Notes: generated from the sequence alone by a model not told the origin. A DNA stretch of 64,000 nt from Holophagales bacterium (GCA_009837885.1 VXSP01000046.1:1-64000); one strand, 5' to 3'. Counted from the stretch's first letter, positions 37,604 to 47,195 are shown. A program made the numbers and translations.

Positions 37604-39070
37604 CTACTCGCTCGGCGTCTCGGGTGGCCAGCCGAACGGCAGGTCCTCCGGCACCACCTTGATCTCGGTCGAGAACTGGAACGGCGCCTCGCCGGGGCCG
37701 GGGAACTCGAACTCTAGGTAGAAGCCGGTCCAGCCGCGTTCCGGCGCGGGGACGGCGCCGACCCATTTGCCGTCCTCGCCCGGTTCGACGGCGGTGCTGG
37801 TCCACGACCGGCCGATCGTGTCGACCCGGAAGTCGCGGGCCTCCTCGTTCGACGCCTGCCAGAGAAGCACCTGGCTGGGTTCGGCGCCGTTGGCCGCCCA
37901 GGCGGTGATCGCGGCGCCGCCCGAGTCGTCGCTCTCGATCGACCAGTCGACGTCGGGACGTGCGACGCCTTCGACGATCGCCTGGTAGAAGGCGAGGAAG
38001 CCGACCGCCGCGTCGCTGCCGCCGAGCGAATGCTCCGTGTTCGGCACGTAGCGCAGGTGTTTCTCACCCTGGAGGTCGTCGAAGTAGAACTGGGCGGAGT
38101 CGGACAGGAAGAACTGGTCGCCGGTCGCGTTGATCACGTACTTCGGCATCGTGAGCTTGTCGAGGTGGTGATAGGGCTCGACGATCTGCTGAAGTTCCAG
38201 GTAGCGGGGATCACCGAACCAGTCCATGATGCCCTCGCGCTCGTAGTCGCCGACCGCCGGCGCCCAGAAGCCGTAGGCCTTCCAGTGGTGCACGAAGGAG
38301 GGCTCGAGGTTCAGCATGTCGATGACGATGGGCGCGATGGCGACCACGCGGTCGTCCACCATTCCCGTGGTCCACGTCGTCCAGCCGCGCTTTGAGCCGC
38401 CGGCGACGACGAAGCGGTTCACGTCCTTCCCGCCGCCGTCATCGGAGGCCGCGAAGGCGGTCATCGTGTCCAGCGCCCGCACCGCGGCCTTCGTCATCGG
38501 CAGACGGGCGAGCCAGATCGCATCTTCGCCTCGCAGGAACTTGTCCCAGCCGTAGGCGATCAACTCGTCCTCGACCCGCTCTCCGTAGTCGTCGCCGACG
38601 AAGTTGAGCGGCTGGTTCGGCACCATCCGCAGTTCGGCCGTGAACGAACCGGTCGCGAGGGCCGGCTGGAGGGTGAGCGGATTGGCCTGTTCGGGCGGGT
38701 CGCCGCCGTTTCGGCCTCCCGAGATGTAGAGGAAGCCATGGTCGCTTGAGACCTCGTCGGGCTCGACCACCATCAGCCAGTGGATCCACAGCGGCCGGTC
38801 GACCTCAGCTTCGGTGAGCCAGGTCTGGCTCGTCATCTCGATGGTGTGCAGGGTGTAGCCGTCGCCGGGCTCGCTGTTCACCAGGGTCCAGCCGTAGGCC
38901 GGGTCGGGTGTGTCCACGTAGTTCTGGAGGATGTCGCCGGGCCCGGGCTCAGCGGAGACCTCGGGATCGGTGGCCGCGGAATCCCCGCCGGCGGCGCAGC
39001 CGAGAAGCAGCAATCCGATGGCGATCAGCCTGAACGAGTCCCGCGCGTATCTCGGGGTTCCGTTTCTCAT
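37604..39070 (-). CDS. PhoPQ-activated pathogenicity-related (PqaA-like) lipoprotein
   Basis: 488 aa from ATG 39070, with AGGAG about nine bases upstream; earlier starts lack a signal. Lipoprotein signal with box ...IGLLLLGCAAGG. The family (alpha/beta-hydrolase-like) is recognised from FVVAGGSKRGWTTWTTGMVD (SKRGW with the presumed nucleophile Ser), IAPIVIDMLN, PKYVINATGDQFFLSDSAQF (acid) and VPNTEHSLGGSDAA (His). Known in Salmonella as PqaA and in Dictyostelium as AprA-like proteins; the biochemical activity is poorly defined. The lipobox places it on the periplasmic side of a membrane. A 34-nt gap to the GH5 gene on the same strand suggests one transcript. Confidence 0.88.
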   Translation of the reverse strand: MRNGTPRYARDSFRLIAIGLLLLGCAAGGDSAATDPEVSAEPGPGDILQNYVDTPDPAYGWTLVNSEPGDGYTLHTIEMTSQTWLTEAEVDRPLWIHWLMVVEPDEVSSDHGFLYISGGRNGGDPPEQANPLTLQPALATGSFTAELRMVPNQPLNFVGDDYGERVEDELIAYGWDKFLRGEDAIWLARLPMTKAAVRALDTMTAFAASDDGGGKDVNRFVVAGGSKRGWTTWTTGMVDDRVVAIAPIVIDMLNLEPSFVHHWKAYGFWAPAVGDYEREGIMDWFGDPRYLELQQIVEPYHHLDKLTMPKYVINATGDQFFLSDSAQFYFDDLQGEKHLRYVPNTEHSLGGSDAAVGFLAFYQAIVEGVARPDVDWSIESDDSGGAAITAWAANGAEPSQVLLWQASNEEARDFRVDTIGRSWTSTAVEPGEDGKWVGAVPAPERGWTGFYLEFEFPGPGEAPFQFSTEIKVVPEDLPFGWPPETPSE

Positions 39071-39128
39071 GGTTCCAAACTCCTTTGCGTCGATGTCGGC
39101 CAGCCGACCCATAAGTCGTCGAGCAGCG

Positions 39129-40259
39129 TCAGATCGCCCCCGCCGCCCGCATTGCATCGATTCTCTCGCTGGCGAAGCCCCAGTCGGCGAGGACGGCGTC
39201 GCTGTGCTCTCCGGCCTTTGGCGGCGGACCCTGCACGGCGACCGGCGTGCGGCTGAAACGGGGCGCCGGCGCCGGCTGGGGCACGCCGTCGACCTCGACG
39301 AAGGTCTGCCGCGACCGGTTGTGCGGGTGCTCGATCGCTTCGCCGATGCGGAGCACCGGGGCGAAGCAGATGTCGCTGCCTTCCATGATCCCGCACCACT
39401 CGTCGCGCGTCTTCGCGCGGAACACCTCGGCCAGCTTCGCCTTGAGCTCCGGCCAGCGGTCCCGGTTCTGGAGATGCCCCTCCCATTCGGCGCCGTCGAG
39501 GCCGGTCTTCTCCAGGAGCAGGGCGTAGAACTGGGGCTCGATCGAGCCGATGGAGACGTACTCGCCGTCCGCGCACTCGTACGTGTCGTAGAAGTGGGAG
39601 CCGCTGTCCAGCATGTTCGAGCCGCGGTCGTCCTTCCACACGCCGGCGCTGTGCATGCCGACGACGGCGGCCAGCAGCAGGGCCGAGCCGTCGGTCATCG
39701 CGGCGTCGACGACCTGGCCCTTGCCGGACTTCTGCGCCTCCAGCAGGCCGGCCACGACGCCGAGGGCGAGCAGCATGCCGCCGCCACCGAAGTCGCCGAC
39801 CAGGTTGAGCGGCGGCACCGGCCTGCCGCCGTTGTTGCCGATCGAGTGAAGCACGCCCGACAGGGCGATGTAGTTGATGTCGTGGCCGGCGGCGTGGGCG
39901 ATCGTGCCGTGCTGGCCCCAGCCGGTCATGCGGCCGAAGACGAGCTTCGGATTCCGCTCCAGGCACACGTCGGGGCCGAGTCCGAGCCGCTCCATGACAC
40001 CCGGACGAAAGCCCTCGATCAGGCCGTCGGCTTTCTCCACCATGTCGAGGACGGCGTTGACCGCCTCCGGCTGCTTGAGATCCATGGCGAGGGAACGGCG
40101 GCCGCGGTTAAGGACGTCGAACTTCGAGCCTCGGCCCGCATAGGCCTTGCGATCGATGCGCACGACCTCGGCGCCGAGGTCGGACAGCACCATCGCGCAG
40201 AACGGGCCGGGTCCGATGCCGGCGATCTCGAGAATGCGGTAGCCGTCGAGTGGTCCCAT
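39129..40259 (-). CDS. CaiB/BaiF family CoA transferase 2
   Basis: 376 aa from ATG 40259 (MGPLDGYRILEIAGIGPGPF). Class III CoA transferase / alpha-methylacyl-CoA racemase-like. Motifs: MVLSDLGAEVVRIDRK, SLAMDLKQPEAVNAVLDMVE, NYIALSGVLHSIGNNGGRPV, NLVGDFGGGGMLLALGVVAG (Asp at the usual catalytic site), KSGKGQVVDAAMTDGSALLL. The racemase-like sequence suggests an alpha-methyl branched acyl-CoA, which is inference. Divergent from LLM oxidoreductase 2 across 135 bp. The 58 bp before the PqaA-like gene leaves room for co-transcription. Confidence 0.9.
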   Translation of the reverse strand: MGPLDGYRILEIAGIGPGPFCAMVLSDLGAEVVRIDRKAYAGRGSKFDVLNRGRRSLAMDLKQPEAVNAVLDMVEKADGLIEGFRPGVMERLGLGPDVCLERNPKLVFGRMTGWGQHGTIAHAAGHDINYIALSGVLHSIGNNGGRPVPPLNLVGDFGGGGMLLALGVVAGLLEAQKSGKGQVVDAAMTDGSALLLAAVVGMHSAGVWKDDRGSNMLDSGSHFYDTYECADGEYVSIGSIEPQFYALLLEKTGLDGAEWEGHLQNRDRWPELKAKLAEVFRAKTRDEWCGIMEGSDICFAPVLRIGEAIEHPHNRSRQTFVEVDGVPQPAPAPRFSRTPVAVQGPPPKAGEHSDAVLADWGFASERIDAMRAAGAI

Positions 40260-40302
40260 GGTCGGTATCTCCAGGTGCGGGTTGGCTCGGAGCAGGCCGG
40301 TC

Positions 40303-40308
40303 AGTATA
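40303..40308 (-). promoter_or_regulatory. Possible -10 element for CoA transferase 2
   Basis: Minus-strand TATACT, 43 nt upstream of ATG 40259, identical to the hexamer upstream of LLM oxidoreductase 1. Confidence 0.4.
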
Positions 40309-40334
40309 GGAGACGCGGCCGCTCGCACCTGCCG

Positions 40335-40340
40335 TACAAT
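40335..40340 (+). promoter_or_regulatory. Possible -10 element for LLM oxidoreductase 2
   Basis: TACAAT 54 nt upstream of ATG 40395, back to back with the minus-strand element at 40303. GAGGGG at 40382-40387 may serve as the ribosome-binding site. Confidence 0.4.
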
Positions 40341-40394
40341 CCGGTCGCTTCAGACCCGCGGATTCAGCCGGCCGCGCCCCTGAGGGGACGCGCC

Positions 40395-41369
40395 ATGGGA
40401 GAGCCTCCAACCATGCAGCGATACGGAATGACGATCCCGTTCGGCCTCCCGCTGGCCGAGCAGGAAGACCTGATCAAGGAGATGGTCGACCTCGGCTACA
40501 CGGACTTCTGGTCGTCCGAGTCGAACGGCAGCGATGGGTTCACGCCGCTCGTGCAGGCCTCGATCTGGGCGCCGACCGCCCGCCTGGGCATTGCGATCAT
40601 CCCCGCGTACACGCGCGGCCCGGCCCTGATGGCCCAGACCGTCGGCGCGATGGCCGAGGCGGCACCGGGACGCTTCGTCATGGGCATCGGCACCTCGTCG
40701 AACGTGATCGTCGAGCAGTGGAACGACATCCCGTTCGAGCGGCCGTACTACAAGACGCGGGACATGGTGCGCTTCCTCAAGAAGGCGCTGACCGGCGACC
40801 GGATCGACGAGGAGTTCGAGACCTTCAACGTGCGCGGATTCCGCATGGGTCGGCCGCTGAAGGAGAATCCACCGATCCTGGTGGCGGCGCTGCGCCAGGG
40901 CATGCTGCGGATGGCCGGCCGCGAAGGCGACGGCGCGATCCTCAACTGGCTGTCGCCCGACGACGTGAAGACGGTCGTTCCCTACGTCCACGAGGCCGGC
41001 CCCGGCAAGGAGATCGCCGCCCGGATCTTCGTCATCGCCACCGAGGACAAGGGGGTGATCGACTTCGTCGGGAAGCGCTCGATGGCCGCCTACCTGAACG
41101 TCCCCGTCTACGCCGCCTTCCACGAGTGGCTGGGCCGCCGGGACGTCCTCGGCCCGATGTGGGACGCCTGGGCCGCCGGCGACCGCAAGAAGGCGCTCGA
41201 GGTCATCCCGGAGGAAGCACTCCGCGACATCCTGATCATCGGTTCGCCCGGCAAGTGCCGCGAGCGGATCCAGGAGTACATCGAGGCAGGGGTGCATACC
41301 CCGGCGATCCAGATCATGCATCCGGGGGACGATCTGAGGGAGACGATCCGGGCGCTGGCGCCGGGATAG
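40395..41369 (+). CDS. LLM-class (luciferase-like, F420-type) oxidoreductase 2
   Basis: 324 aa from ATG 40395 (MGEPPTMQRYGMTIPFG); ATG 40413 is an alternative six codons later. Luciferase-like TIM barrel: LIKEMVDLGYTDFWSSESNG, LGIAIIPAYTRGPALMAQTV, APGRFVMGIGTSSNVIVEQW (the GxGTSS loop is typical of F420-dependent members), RMGRPLKENPPILVAALRQG, GDGAILNWLSPDDVKTVVPY. It is only distantly similar to LLM oxidoreductase 1. Probably oxidises or reduces a CoA-linked or free intermediate together with CoA transferase 2; substrate unknown. Confidence 0.88.
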   Translation: MGEPPTMQRYGMTIPFGLPLAEQEDLIKEMVDLGYTDFWSSESNGSDGFTPLVQASIWAPTARLGIAIIPAYTRGPALMAQTVGAMAEAAPGRFVMGIGTSSNVIVEQWNDIPFERPYYKTRDMVRFLKKALTGDRIDEEFETFNVRGFRMGRPLKENPPILVAALRQGMLRMAGREGDGAILNWLSPDDVKTVVPYVHEAGPGKEIAARIFVIATEDKGVIDFVGKRSMAAYLNVPVYAAFHEWLGRRDVLGPMWDAWAAGDRKKALEVIPEEALRDILIIGSPGKCRERIQEYIEAGVHTPAIQIMHPGDDLRETIRALAPG

Positions 41370-41476
41370 GTCCACTCACCATCGAGTCTTCCTGGCCTTG
41401 ACGTAAGCTCGCCGCCGCCCCGCGGCCGGACGGGTGCCCGTCGTTTCCGCGCCGGCCTGACTCAAGGAGAACATCC

Positions 41477-41896
41477 ATGGCACTCAGCACCTACCTGACC
41501 TTCGGCGGCAACTGCCGTGAGGCGTTCGACTTCTACCGGTCCGTCTTCGGCGGCGAGTTCTCGGACTTCAACACCTTCGGCGAGGGACCGGAGGGGTTGC
41601 CGCTCGCCGAGGGCCAAGAGGACCAGATCATGCATGTGTCCCTGCCGGTCGGCGACAGCGTGCTGATGGGCAGCGACAGCACCACGTTCGGGCCGCCGCT
41701 CGAGGTCGGCAACAACTTCTCGATCTCGGTCGAGGCCGAGAGCCGGGAACACGCGGACGAACTGCAGGCGAAGCTTTCCGATGGCGGCGCGGTGACGCTG
41801 CCGATGGAGGAACAGTTCTGGGGCGCGTACTTCGGCATGTGCGTCGACCGCTACGGCGTCAACTGGATGCTGGTGTACGCACCGCCGCAGGAGTAG
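41477..41896 (+). CDS. VOC/PhnB-like small protein
   Basis: 139 aa, ATG 41477 preceded by AAGGAGA. Glyoxalase-fold (vicinal oxygen chelate, PhnB/YjdN-like) protein: the N-terminal STYLTFGGNCREAFDFYRSV is the family signature, followed by DQIMHVSLPVGDSVLMGSDS and EEQFWGAYFGMCVDRYGVNW. Complete length for the family; cytoplasmic. Members are often annotated as 3-demethylubiquinone methyltransferase-like without proven activity. Followed 49 bp later by the SDR gene. Confidence 0.85.
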   Translation: MALSTYLTFGGNCREAFDFYRSVFGGEFSDFNTFGEGPEGLPLAEGQEDQIMHVSLPVGDSVLMGSDSTTFGPPLEVGNNFSISVEAESREHADELQAKLSDGGAVTLPMEEQFWGAYFGMCVDRYGVNWMLVYAPPQE

Positions 41897-41945
41897 CAGG
41901 GAAGCCCTGGCTTCCACTGCCGGGGGCCAACGAGGAGCCATCACG

Positions 41946-43049
41946 ATGACCGCCATCTCTCCCAACGACGGCCCGGTTGCCGTCACTGGCTGCTCCGGCT
42001 TCACCGGCGGCCACATGGTCCGCGAGCTGGTGATTCACGGCTACCGGGTCCGCGCCTGCATCCGGGACGCCACTTCCTGGCGGGGCAGGGACTGCGTGGA
42101 GTACCTGAACCGGCTGCCGAACGTGGAGATCGTGGACGGTTGCGACCTGTTCGTGCCGGGCTCGTACGACGAGGCCTTCGCGGGATGCTCGGGCGTGTTC
42201 CACGTCGCCGCGGTGCTTGGCAACTCGGCCGACGGCAGATCCCAGCCGCTCGGCTCCGGCAACGTCTCGACGGACGTCTACGAGGGCGGCATGGCCGGGA
42301 CGCGGAACGTGATCGACGCCGTGAACCGGAGCGGCAGCGTGAAGCGGGTCGTCTACACGAGTTCCCTGGCGGCGGTCGCGGGCCTCGGCGCGCCGGCGAT
42401 GCCTCCGGGCTACGCGTGGACGGAGACGGATTGGGCCTCCGGCAACTTCCCCGCGGAGGTCTGGAACCACCCGCGGATGGCCTACGCCCGCAGCAAGGTC
42501 GACACGGAGCATCTGCTGAACCAGGCCGCGGACGACAGCGGCGGCCGGTGGGACGTGGTCACGATGAACCCGGCGATGATCTGCGGCCCCATCCTGTTCA
42601 AGGCCCAGGTCGGTCAGTGGATCGAGCAGATCGGCCGGCTCGCCGCCGGTCTGGAGCCGTCGTGGCCGACGCCGTACGACATGTACTACAACATCATCGA
42701 CGTGCGTGACTTGGTGATGGCGGAGCGCCTGGCGGCGGAGTCCGATGTCGACCACCGGGCGACCAACGGCGGCAGCCGCTACATCCTCCACGGAAGCGGC
42801 GGCCGTTCGGCGCTGCGTTTCGGCACCGAGGTGGCCGACATCATCCGCGAGGCCTTCCCGTCCTTCGTCGTCGGCGAAGCCCCGGTTCCGGAGGACGGCG
42901 GACCGCCGCCTCCCGCGGCGATCAACCACAGCCGCAAGGCGGAGTCGGTGCTGGGCGCCACCCTCCGACCGGTCGAAGACACGATCCGGGCGGTCGTGGA
43001 GACGTCGGTCGAGCTGGGCATCATCGAGCCGCGACTGCGGGAGGCCTGA
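41946..43049 (+). CDS. NAD(P)-dependent epimerase/dehydratase (extended SDR)
   Basis: 367 aa, ATG 41946 with GAGGAG upstream. Rossmann nucleotide-binding motif VAVTGCSGFTGGHMVRELVI (GxxGxxG, about 12-31), then GCSGVFHVAAVLGNSADG, VVYTSSLAAVAGLG (catalytic Ser region), and MAYARSKVDTEHLLNQAADD (YxxxK, here YARSK). The arrangement resembles dihydroflavonol-4-reductase-like SDRs that reduce carbonyls with NADPH. Substrate unknown. Adjacent to, but not clearly part of, the propeller cluster that follows. Confidence 0.88.
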   Translation: MTAISPNDGPVAVTGCSGFTGGHMVRELVIHGYRVRACIRDATSWRGRDCVEYLNRLPNVEIVDGCDLFVPGSYDEAFAGCSGVFHVAAVLGNSADGRSQPLGSGNVSTDVYEGGMAGTRNVIDAVNRSGSVKRVVYTSSLAAVAGLGAPAMPPGYAWTETDWASGNFPAEVWNHPRMAYARSKVDTEHLLNQAADDSGGRWDVVTMNPAMICGPILFKAQVGQWIEQIGRLAAGLEPSWPTPYDMYYNIIDVRDLVMAERLAAESDVDHRATNGGSRYILHGSGGRSALRFGTEVADIIREAFPSFVVGEAPVPEDGGPPPPAAINHSRKAESVLGATLRPVEDTIRAVVETSVELGIIEPRLREA

Positions 43050-43072
43050 GCGCGGCTCCGGGGTTGAGGTCA

Positions 43073-44440
43073 ATGAGGGCTCTCCTCGGCGTCGCCATCC
43101 TGGCCGTGGCAGGGGGCGGTTTGCTCCGGGCCGACGATCCGAACCCTGGGCGCAACCGGGTAGCGACGGCGGAGAACCTGCCCGCGACCTGGGATGTGGC
43201 CTCGGGTGACGGCGTGCTGTGGTCGGCCGAACTCGGCACGGTGACTTACGGCGGACCGACGATCGCCGGTGATCTGATCGTCGTCGGCACGAACAACGAG
43301 CGGCCCCGCGATCCGGCGGTGACCGGAGACCGGGGCGTGGTGATGGCCTTCGACCGTCACTCCGGCGGCTTTCGCTGGCAGATCACCCACGAGAAGCTCG
43401 AGAGCGGCGAGGTGAACGACTGGCCGCTGCAGGGGGTCTGCTCGACGCCTTCGTTCGACGGCGAGCGTCTGTACTACGTCTCGAACCGGGGAGAGCTCGT
43501 CGCCGCCGATCTCGACGGCGTCGTGGACTGGTCGTTCGACATGGTCGGCGAGTGGGGCGTCTACCCGAAACACATGGCGGCCTCGACACCGCTGGTCGTC
43601 AGTGACCTCGTCTTCGTGTCGACCAGCAACGGAGTCACCGACGATGGACGGGTACCGGCGCCGGAAGCCCCGAGCTTCGCCGCGTTCGAGCGGGCGACCG
43701 GCCGGCCGGTGTGGCGCGACGGGAGTCCCGGCGCCGGGCTGATCGACGGCCAGTGGGGGAGCCCGTCCCACGGTCGCGCCGGTGGCAGGTCGCAGGTCGT
43801 CTTCCCGGCCGGCGACGGCTGGCTCTACGCTTTCGAGCCCGGGACGGGACGGGCGCTCTGGCGTTTCAACGGCAACTCGGCGCTCGCCGCGGACGAGTTG
43901 GAACAGGTCGGCTCGCGGCACGTCTTCGTGGCCACGCCGGTACTGCTCGAAAACACCGTCTACGTCGCGGCCGGCCGGGACCCGGAGGCGTCGCTCCGGG
44001 CCGGTGTCCTGTGGGCCGTCGACGCCGGCGGCAGCGGCGAGGTAGCCGCGAACGGGGCGCGGTGGCGGTTCGAGGATCCGGACTTTGGCCGCGCGATCGC
44101 CACCGTGGCGGTGGATGGCGGCATCGTCTACGCGGCGGACCTGAACGGCTTCCTGTTCGCGCTCGACGCGGAGAGCGGCGAGAAACTCTGGGTCCACGAC
44201 GCCCTGGCGCCGTTCTGGAGCTCGCCCCTGGTCGCCGGCGGCAAGGTCTACGCCGCCGACACGGAGGGCGACGTGACGGTGCTCCGGGCGGGCCGAACGC
44301 TCGAGATTCTGGCGGAAAACGTGATGCCGCGAGCGGTGTACACTTCGCCGTCCACGGATGGCTCGGTCGTCTACCTGGCGACCAGCGAGACACTCTACGC
44401 GCTGGTTGCCTGGGCATCGGGCGGCGGCGCGGACGCCTGA
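43073..44440 (+). CDS. Secreted PQQ-like beta-propeller protein 1
   Basis: 455 aa from ATG 43073; signal peptide MRALLGVAILAVAGGGLLRA. Repeated blades with the PQQ-like 'G.LxALDxxTGExxW' pattern: VVMAFDRHSGGFRWQI, WLYAFEPGTGRALWRF, FLFALDAESGEKLWVHD. A distinctive VNDWPLQGVCSTP segment (about 113-125) is shared with propeller 2. No heme-binding CxxCH and no quinoprotein dehydrogenase catalytic disulfide, so it is more likely a scaffold or binding protein than a PQQ enzyme. Role unknown; periplasmic or extracellular. Confidence 0.83.
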   Translation: MRALLGVAILAVAGGGLLRADDPNPGRNRVATAENLPATWDVASGDGVLWSAELGTVTYGGPTIAGDLIVVGTNNERPRDPAVTGDRGVVMAFDRHSGGFRWQITHEKLESGEVNDWPLQGVCSTPSFDGERLYYVSNRGELVAADLDGVVDWSFDMVGEWGVYPKHMAASTPLVVSDLVFVSTSNGVTDDGRVPAPEAPSFAAFERATGRPVWRDGSPGAGLIDGQWGSPSHGRAGGRSQVVFPAGDGWLYAFEPGTGRALWRFNGNSALAADELEQVGSRHVFVATPVLLENTVYVAAGRDPEASLRAGVLWAVDAGGSGEVAANGARWRFEDPDFGRAIATVAVDGGIVYAADLNGFLFALDAESGEKLWVHDALAPFWSSPLVAGGKVYAADTEGDVTVLRAGRTLEILAENVMPRAVYTSPSTDGSVVYLATSETLYALVAWASGGGADA

Positions 44441-44477
44441 CAGCGGCGGACCCCCCTGACAGCCACGGACCAAGCTC

Positions 44478-45917
44478 ATGAAGACCCGAATCTCCCTTCC
44501 CCTCCGACTGGCACTGACGGCGCTGGTGGCGGTGGCCGCGGTCGCCGCGGCCAATGAGCCGCCGGCGATGTTCGGCAACACGCCGGCCCGGAACATGGTG
44601 TCCGACGCCACCAACCTGCCCACCGAGTGGGACGTCCGATCCGGCGAGAACATCGTCTGGCGCGCCAAGGTCGGTTCGCAGACCTACGCCGGCCCGGTGA
44701 TCCACGGCGGGCGGGTGTACGCCGGCACGAACAACGAGGGGCTTCGCCGGCCCGGCATCGAGGGCGACAAGGGCGTCCTGATCGCGCTCGACAAGGAGAC
44801 GGGCGATCTGCTCTGGCAGGCCACCCACGACAAGCTGGGGGCAGGCCGGGTCAACGACTGGCCGCTTCAGGGCATCTGTTCGACGCCGTACGTGGAGGAC
44901 GAACGGGTCTACTACGTGTCCAACCGCGCGACGGTCGTGGCCGTGGACGTGGACGGCTTCCGGGACGGCGTGAACGACGGCATGACGGACGAGCAGTACA
45001 GGCAGGAACTCGACGCGGACATCGTGTGGGAGTACGACATGATCGGCGAGCTCGACGTGTTCCCGCACAACCTGGCTGCCGGATCGCCCCTGGTCGTCGG
45101 CGACCTCCTGTTCACCGTCACCGGCGCCGGGGTCGACGAGGGGCACATCAACCTGCCCTCGCCGGCTTCGCCGGCCTTCATCGCGCTGGACAAGAACACG
45201 GGCGAGCTGGTCTGGGAAAGCCTTGACAGCAGCGATGCGGTTCTTCACGGCTCCTGGTCGAACCCGGGCTACGGCGTGGTCGACGGCCAGCCGCAAATTG
45301 CCTTCCCGGGCGGCGACGGCTGGCTCTACACCTACGAGCCGGCGACCGGCAACCTGCTCTGGAAGTTCGATCTGAACCCCAAGGACTCGATCTGGGAACT
45401 CGGCGGCGCCGGCACCCGCAACAACATCATCTCGACGCCGGTCTTCTACAACAACCGCTTCTACCTCGGAGTCGGCCAGGACCCCGAGCACGGAGAAGGC
45501 CCCGGCCACTTGTACGCCATGGACGCCAACGTCGAAGGCGACGCGACCGAAAGTGCTGCCGTCTGGCACTTCGGCAACGAGGACTTCAACCGGACGATCT
45601 CGACCGCGGCGATCTCCGACGGCCTGCTCTACATCCCGGACCTGAGCGGCTTCCTCTACGTCCTGGACGTCGAGACCGGAGAGCATCTCTGGACCCACGA
45701 CACCTTCGCCGCGGTCTGGGGTTCGGCCTTCGTCGCGGACGGCAAGGTCTACCTCGGTGACGAGGACGGCGACATCGTCGTCCTGGAGGCCGGCCGCGAG
45801 GAGAAGGTGATCGCCGAGCACAACATGGGCTCGGCCGTGTACACGACCCCGGTCGCGGAGGACGGGAGAATCTACGTGGCGACACGCTCGGACGTGTTCG
45901 CCATCGGCTCGAAGTAA
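44478..45917 (+). CDS. Secreted PQQ-like beta-propeller protein 2
   Basis: 479 aa, signal peptide (ISLPLRLALTALVAVAAVAA). Paralog of propeller 1, 37 nt downstream: it shares TNLPTEWDVRSGENIVWRAK, VNDWPLQGICSTPYVEDERV, GGDGWLYTYEPATGNLLWKF and DLSGFLYVLDVETGEHLWTH. The N-terminal half has an extra insertion (VDGFRDGVNDGMTDEQYRQE, about 157-176). The conserved N-terminal 'AxNxPxxWDV' start of both proteins marks a distinct subfamily. No catalytic residues recognised. Confidence 0.83.
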   Translation: MKTRISLPLRLALTALVAVAAVAAANEPPAMFGNTPARNMVSDATNLPTEWDVRSGENIVWRAKVGSQTYAGPVIHGGRVYAGTNNEGLRRPGIEGDKGVLIALDKETGDLLWQATHDKLGAGRVNDWPLQGICSTPYVEDERVYYVSNRATVVAVDVDGFRDGVNDGMTDEQYRQELDADIVWEYDMIGELDVFPHNLAAGSPLVVGDLLFTVTGAGVDEGHINLPSPASPAFIALDKNTGELVWESLDSSDAVLHGSWSNPGYGVVDGQPQIAFPGGDGWLYTYEPATGNLLWKFDLNPKDSIWELGGAGTRNNIISTPVFYNNRFYLGVGQDPEHGEGPGHLYAMDANVEGDATESAAVWHFGNEDFNRTISTAAISDGLLYIPDLSGFLYVLDVETGEHLWTHDTFAAVWGSAFVADGKVYLGDEDGDIVVLEAGREEKVIAEHNMGSAVYTTPVAEDGRIYVATRSDVFAIGSK

Positions 45918-45940
45918 AGCGCTTCGCGCTTCCCGGGGCG

Positions 45941-47167
45941 GTGCCGATCAAGCGAGGCCAGCGGCCGCTCGAAACGAGCGAGTCCTGGAGCATCGACACG
46001 GCTCCGGGCCGGGTCCTCTATGGCGCCGGCGTCATCGACCTGATCGGTGAGGTCGTACTGGAGTTGGGCGGCCGCCGGGTGCTGGTCGTCACCGATCCCG
46101 GGGTTGCGGCCGCCGGCCATGTGCATAGGGCTTCCGTCGCCCTCCGCGGCGCCGGCCTCGAGGTCGCCGTGTTCTACGGGGTCGAGGAGAATCCCGGCGA
46201 GCGGCACGTGGCGGCCGCGGCCGCGGCGGCGCGGGCTCACGAAGCCGACTTCCTGATCGGCCTGGGCGGCGGCTCGGCGATGGACTGCGCCAAGGGCGCG
46301 AACTTCGTGTTCACGAACGGCGGCCGGATGGAGGATTACTGGGGTTTCGGCAAGGCGGCGAAGCCGATGCTCCCTTCGATCGGCGTGCCGTGCACGGCGG
46401 GTACGGGTAGCGAAGCGCAGTCCTTCGCCGTCATTTCGCGGGAGGACGACCACCGCAAGATGGCCTGCGGCGACCCGAAGGCGCGCTTCCTGGCTACCCT
46501 GCTGGACCCGGAAGTGGTCCGTACGGCTCCCTCCGAGGTGATGGCGGCGACCGGCCTGGACGCCCTGTCGCACGCCCTGGAGAGCTTCGTCTGCACGGCG
46601 GCCAACCCGTACTCGCGGATGTTCGCCTCGGAGGGCTTCGCGCGTTTGCTGCGCGGGTTCGACGCCGTGGTCGATGCGCAGGCGGCGGGCGACGCGAGCG
46701 GTGGGCGGGGAAAGACCGAGGCCGAACTGGTCGAGCTCTGGGGCGAGATGCTGCTGGGCGCCCATCTTGCCGGCGCCGCGATCGAGGCGTCGATGCTGGG
46801 CGCCGCCCACGGCCTCGCCAACCCCCTGACGGCGCGCTACGACATCACCCACGGCGTGGCGGTCGCGGTGATGCTGGATCACGTCGTGCGTTTCAACGGT
46901 GCGGCCGGGGGTACCGGCTATGGAGGACTGGCACAGCTCGCCTTCGGCCGCGCCGCGGGCAACGGCGTCGCCAGCGAGCGGCTCGCGAAGCTCTGGGCCG
47001 ACCTGCGCGACAGTGCCGGCGTCGCCGCCAGGCTTCGGGATCTTGGGGTTCTGGAGGCGGATCTCGACCTCCTCTCGTCCCAGGCGGCCGAGCAGTGGAC
47101 CGCCCAGTTCAACCCGCGCTCGGCTTCCGCCTCCGATATGCTCGCGCTCTACCGGGCGGCGTTCTGA
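45941..47167 (+). CDS. Iron-containing (type III) alcohol dehydrogenase
   Basis: 408 aa from GTG 45941. NAD(P)-dependent, Fe-type alcohol dehydrogenase fold: GGRRVLVVTDPGVAAAGHVH, nucleotide-binding GLGGGSAMDCAKGANFVFTN (about 102-121), PSIGVPCTAGTGSEAQSFAV, and the metal-binding region DALSHALESF, LGAAHGLANPL and DITHGVAVAVMLDHVV. Oxidises or reduces a small alcohol/aldehyde; specificity unknown. No signal peptide, so cytoplasmic, although both flanking genes encode exported propellers. Starts 23 nt after propeller 2. Confidence 0.9.
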   Translation: MPIKRGQRPLETSESWSIDTAPGRVLYGAGVIDLIGEVVLELGGRRVLVVTDPGVAAAGHVHRASVALRGAGLEVAVFYGVEENPGERHVAAAAAAARAHEADFLIGLGGGSAMDCAKGANFVFTNGGRMEDYWGFGKAAKPMLPSIGVPCTAGTGSEAQSFAVISREDDHRKMACGDPKARFLATLLDPEVVRTAPSEVMAATGLDALSHALESFVCTAANPYSRMFASEGFARLLRGFDAVVDAQAAGDASGGRGKTEAELVELWGEMLLGAHLAGAAIEASMLGAAHGLANPLTARYDITHGVAVAVMLDHVVRFNGAAGGTGYGGLAQLAFGRAAGNGVASERLAKLWADLRDSAGVAARLRDLGVLEADLDLLSSQAAEQWTAQFNPRSASASDMLALYRAAF

Positions 47168-47195
47168 GGCCCTCGCCACCCCGGAACTCAGCGCC

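Noticed and set aside
38931..40394. Upstream extension of LLM oxidoreductase 2 back to 38931
   Set aside because: It would run antisense through CoA transferase 2. The luciferase-like domain starts right after ATG 40395/40413.
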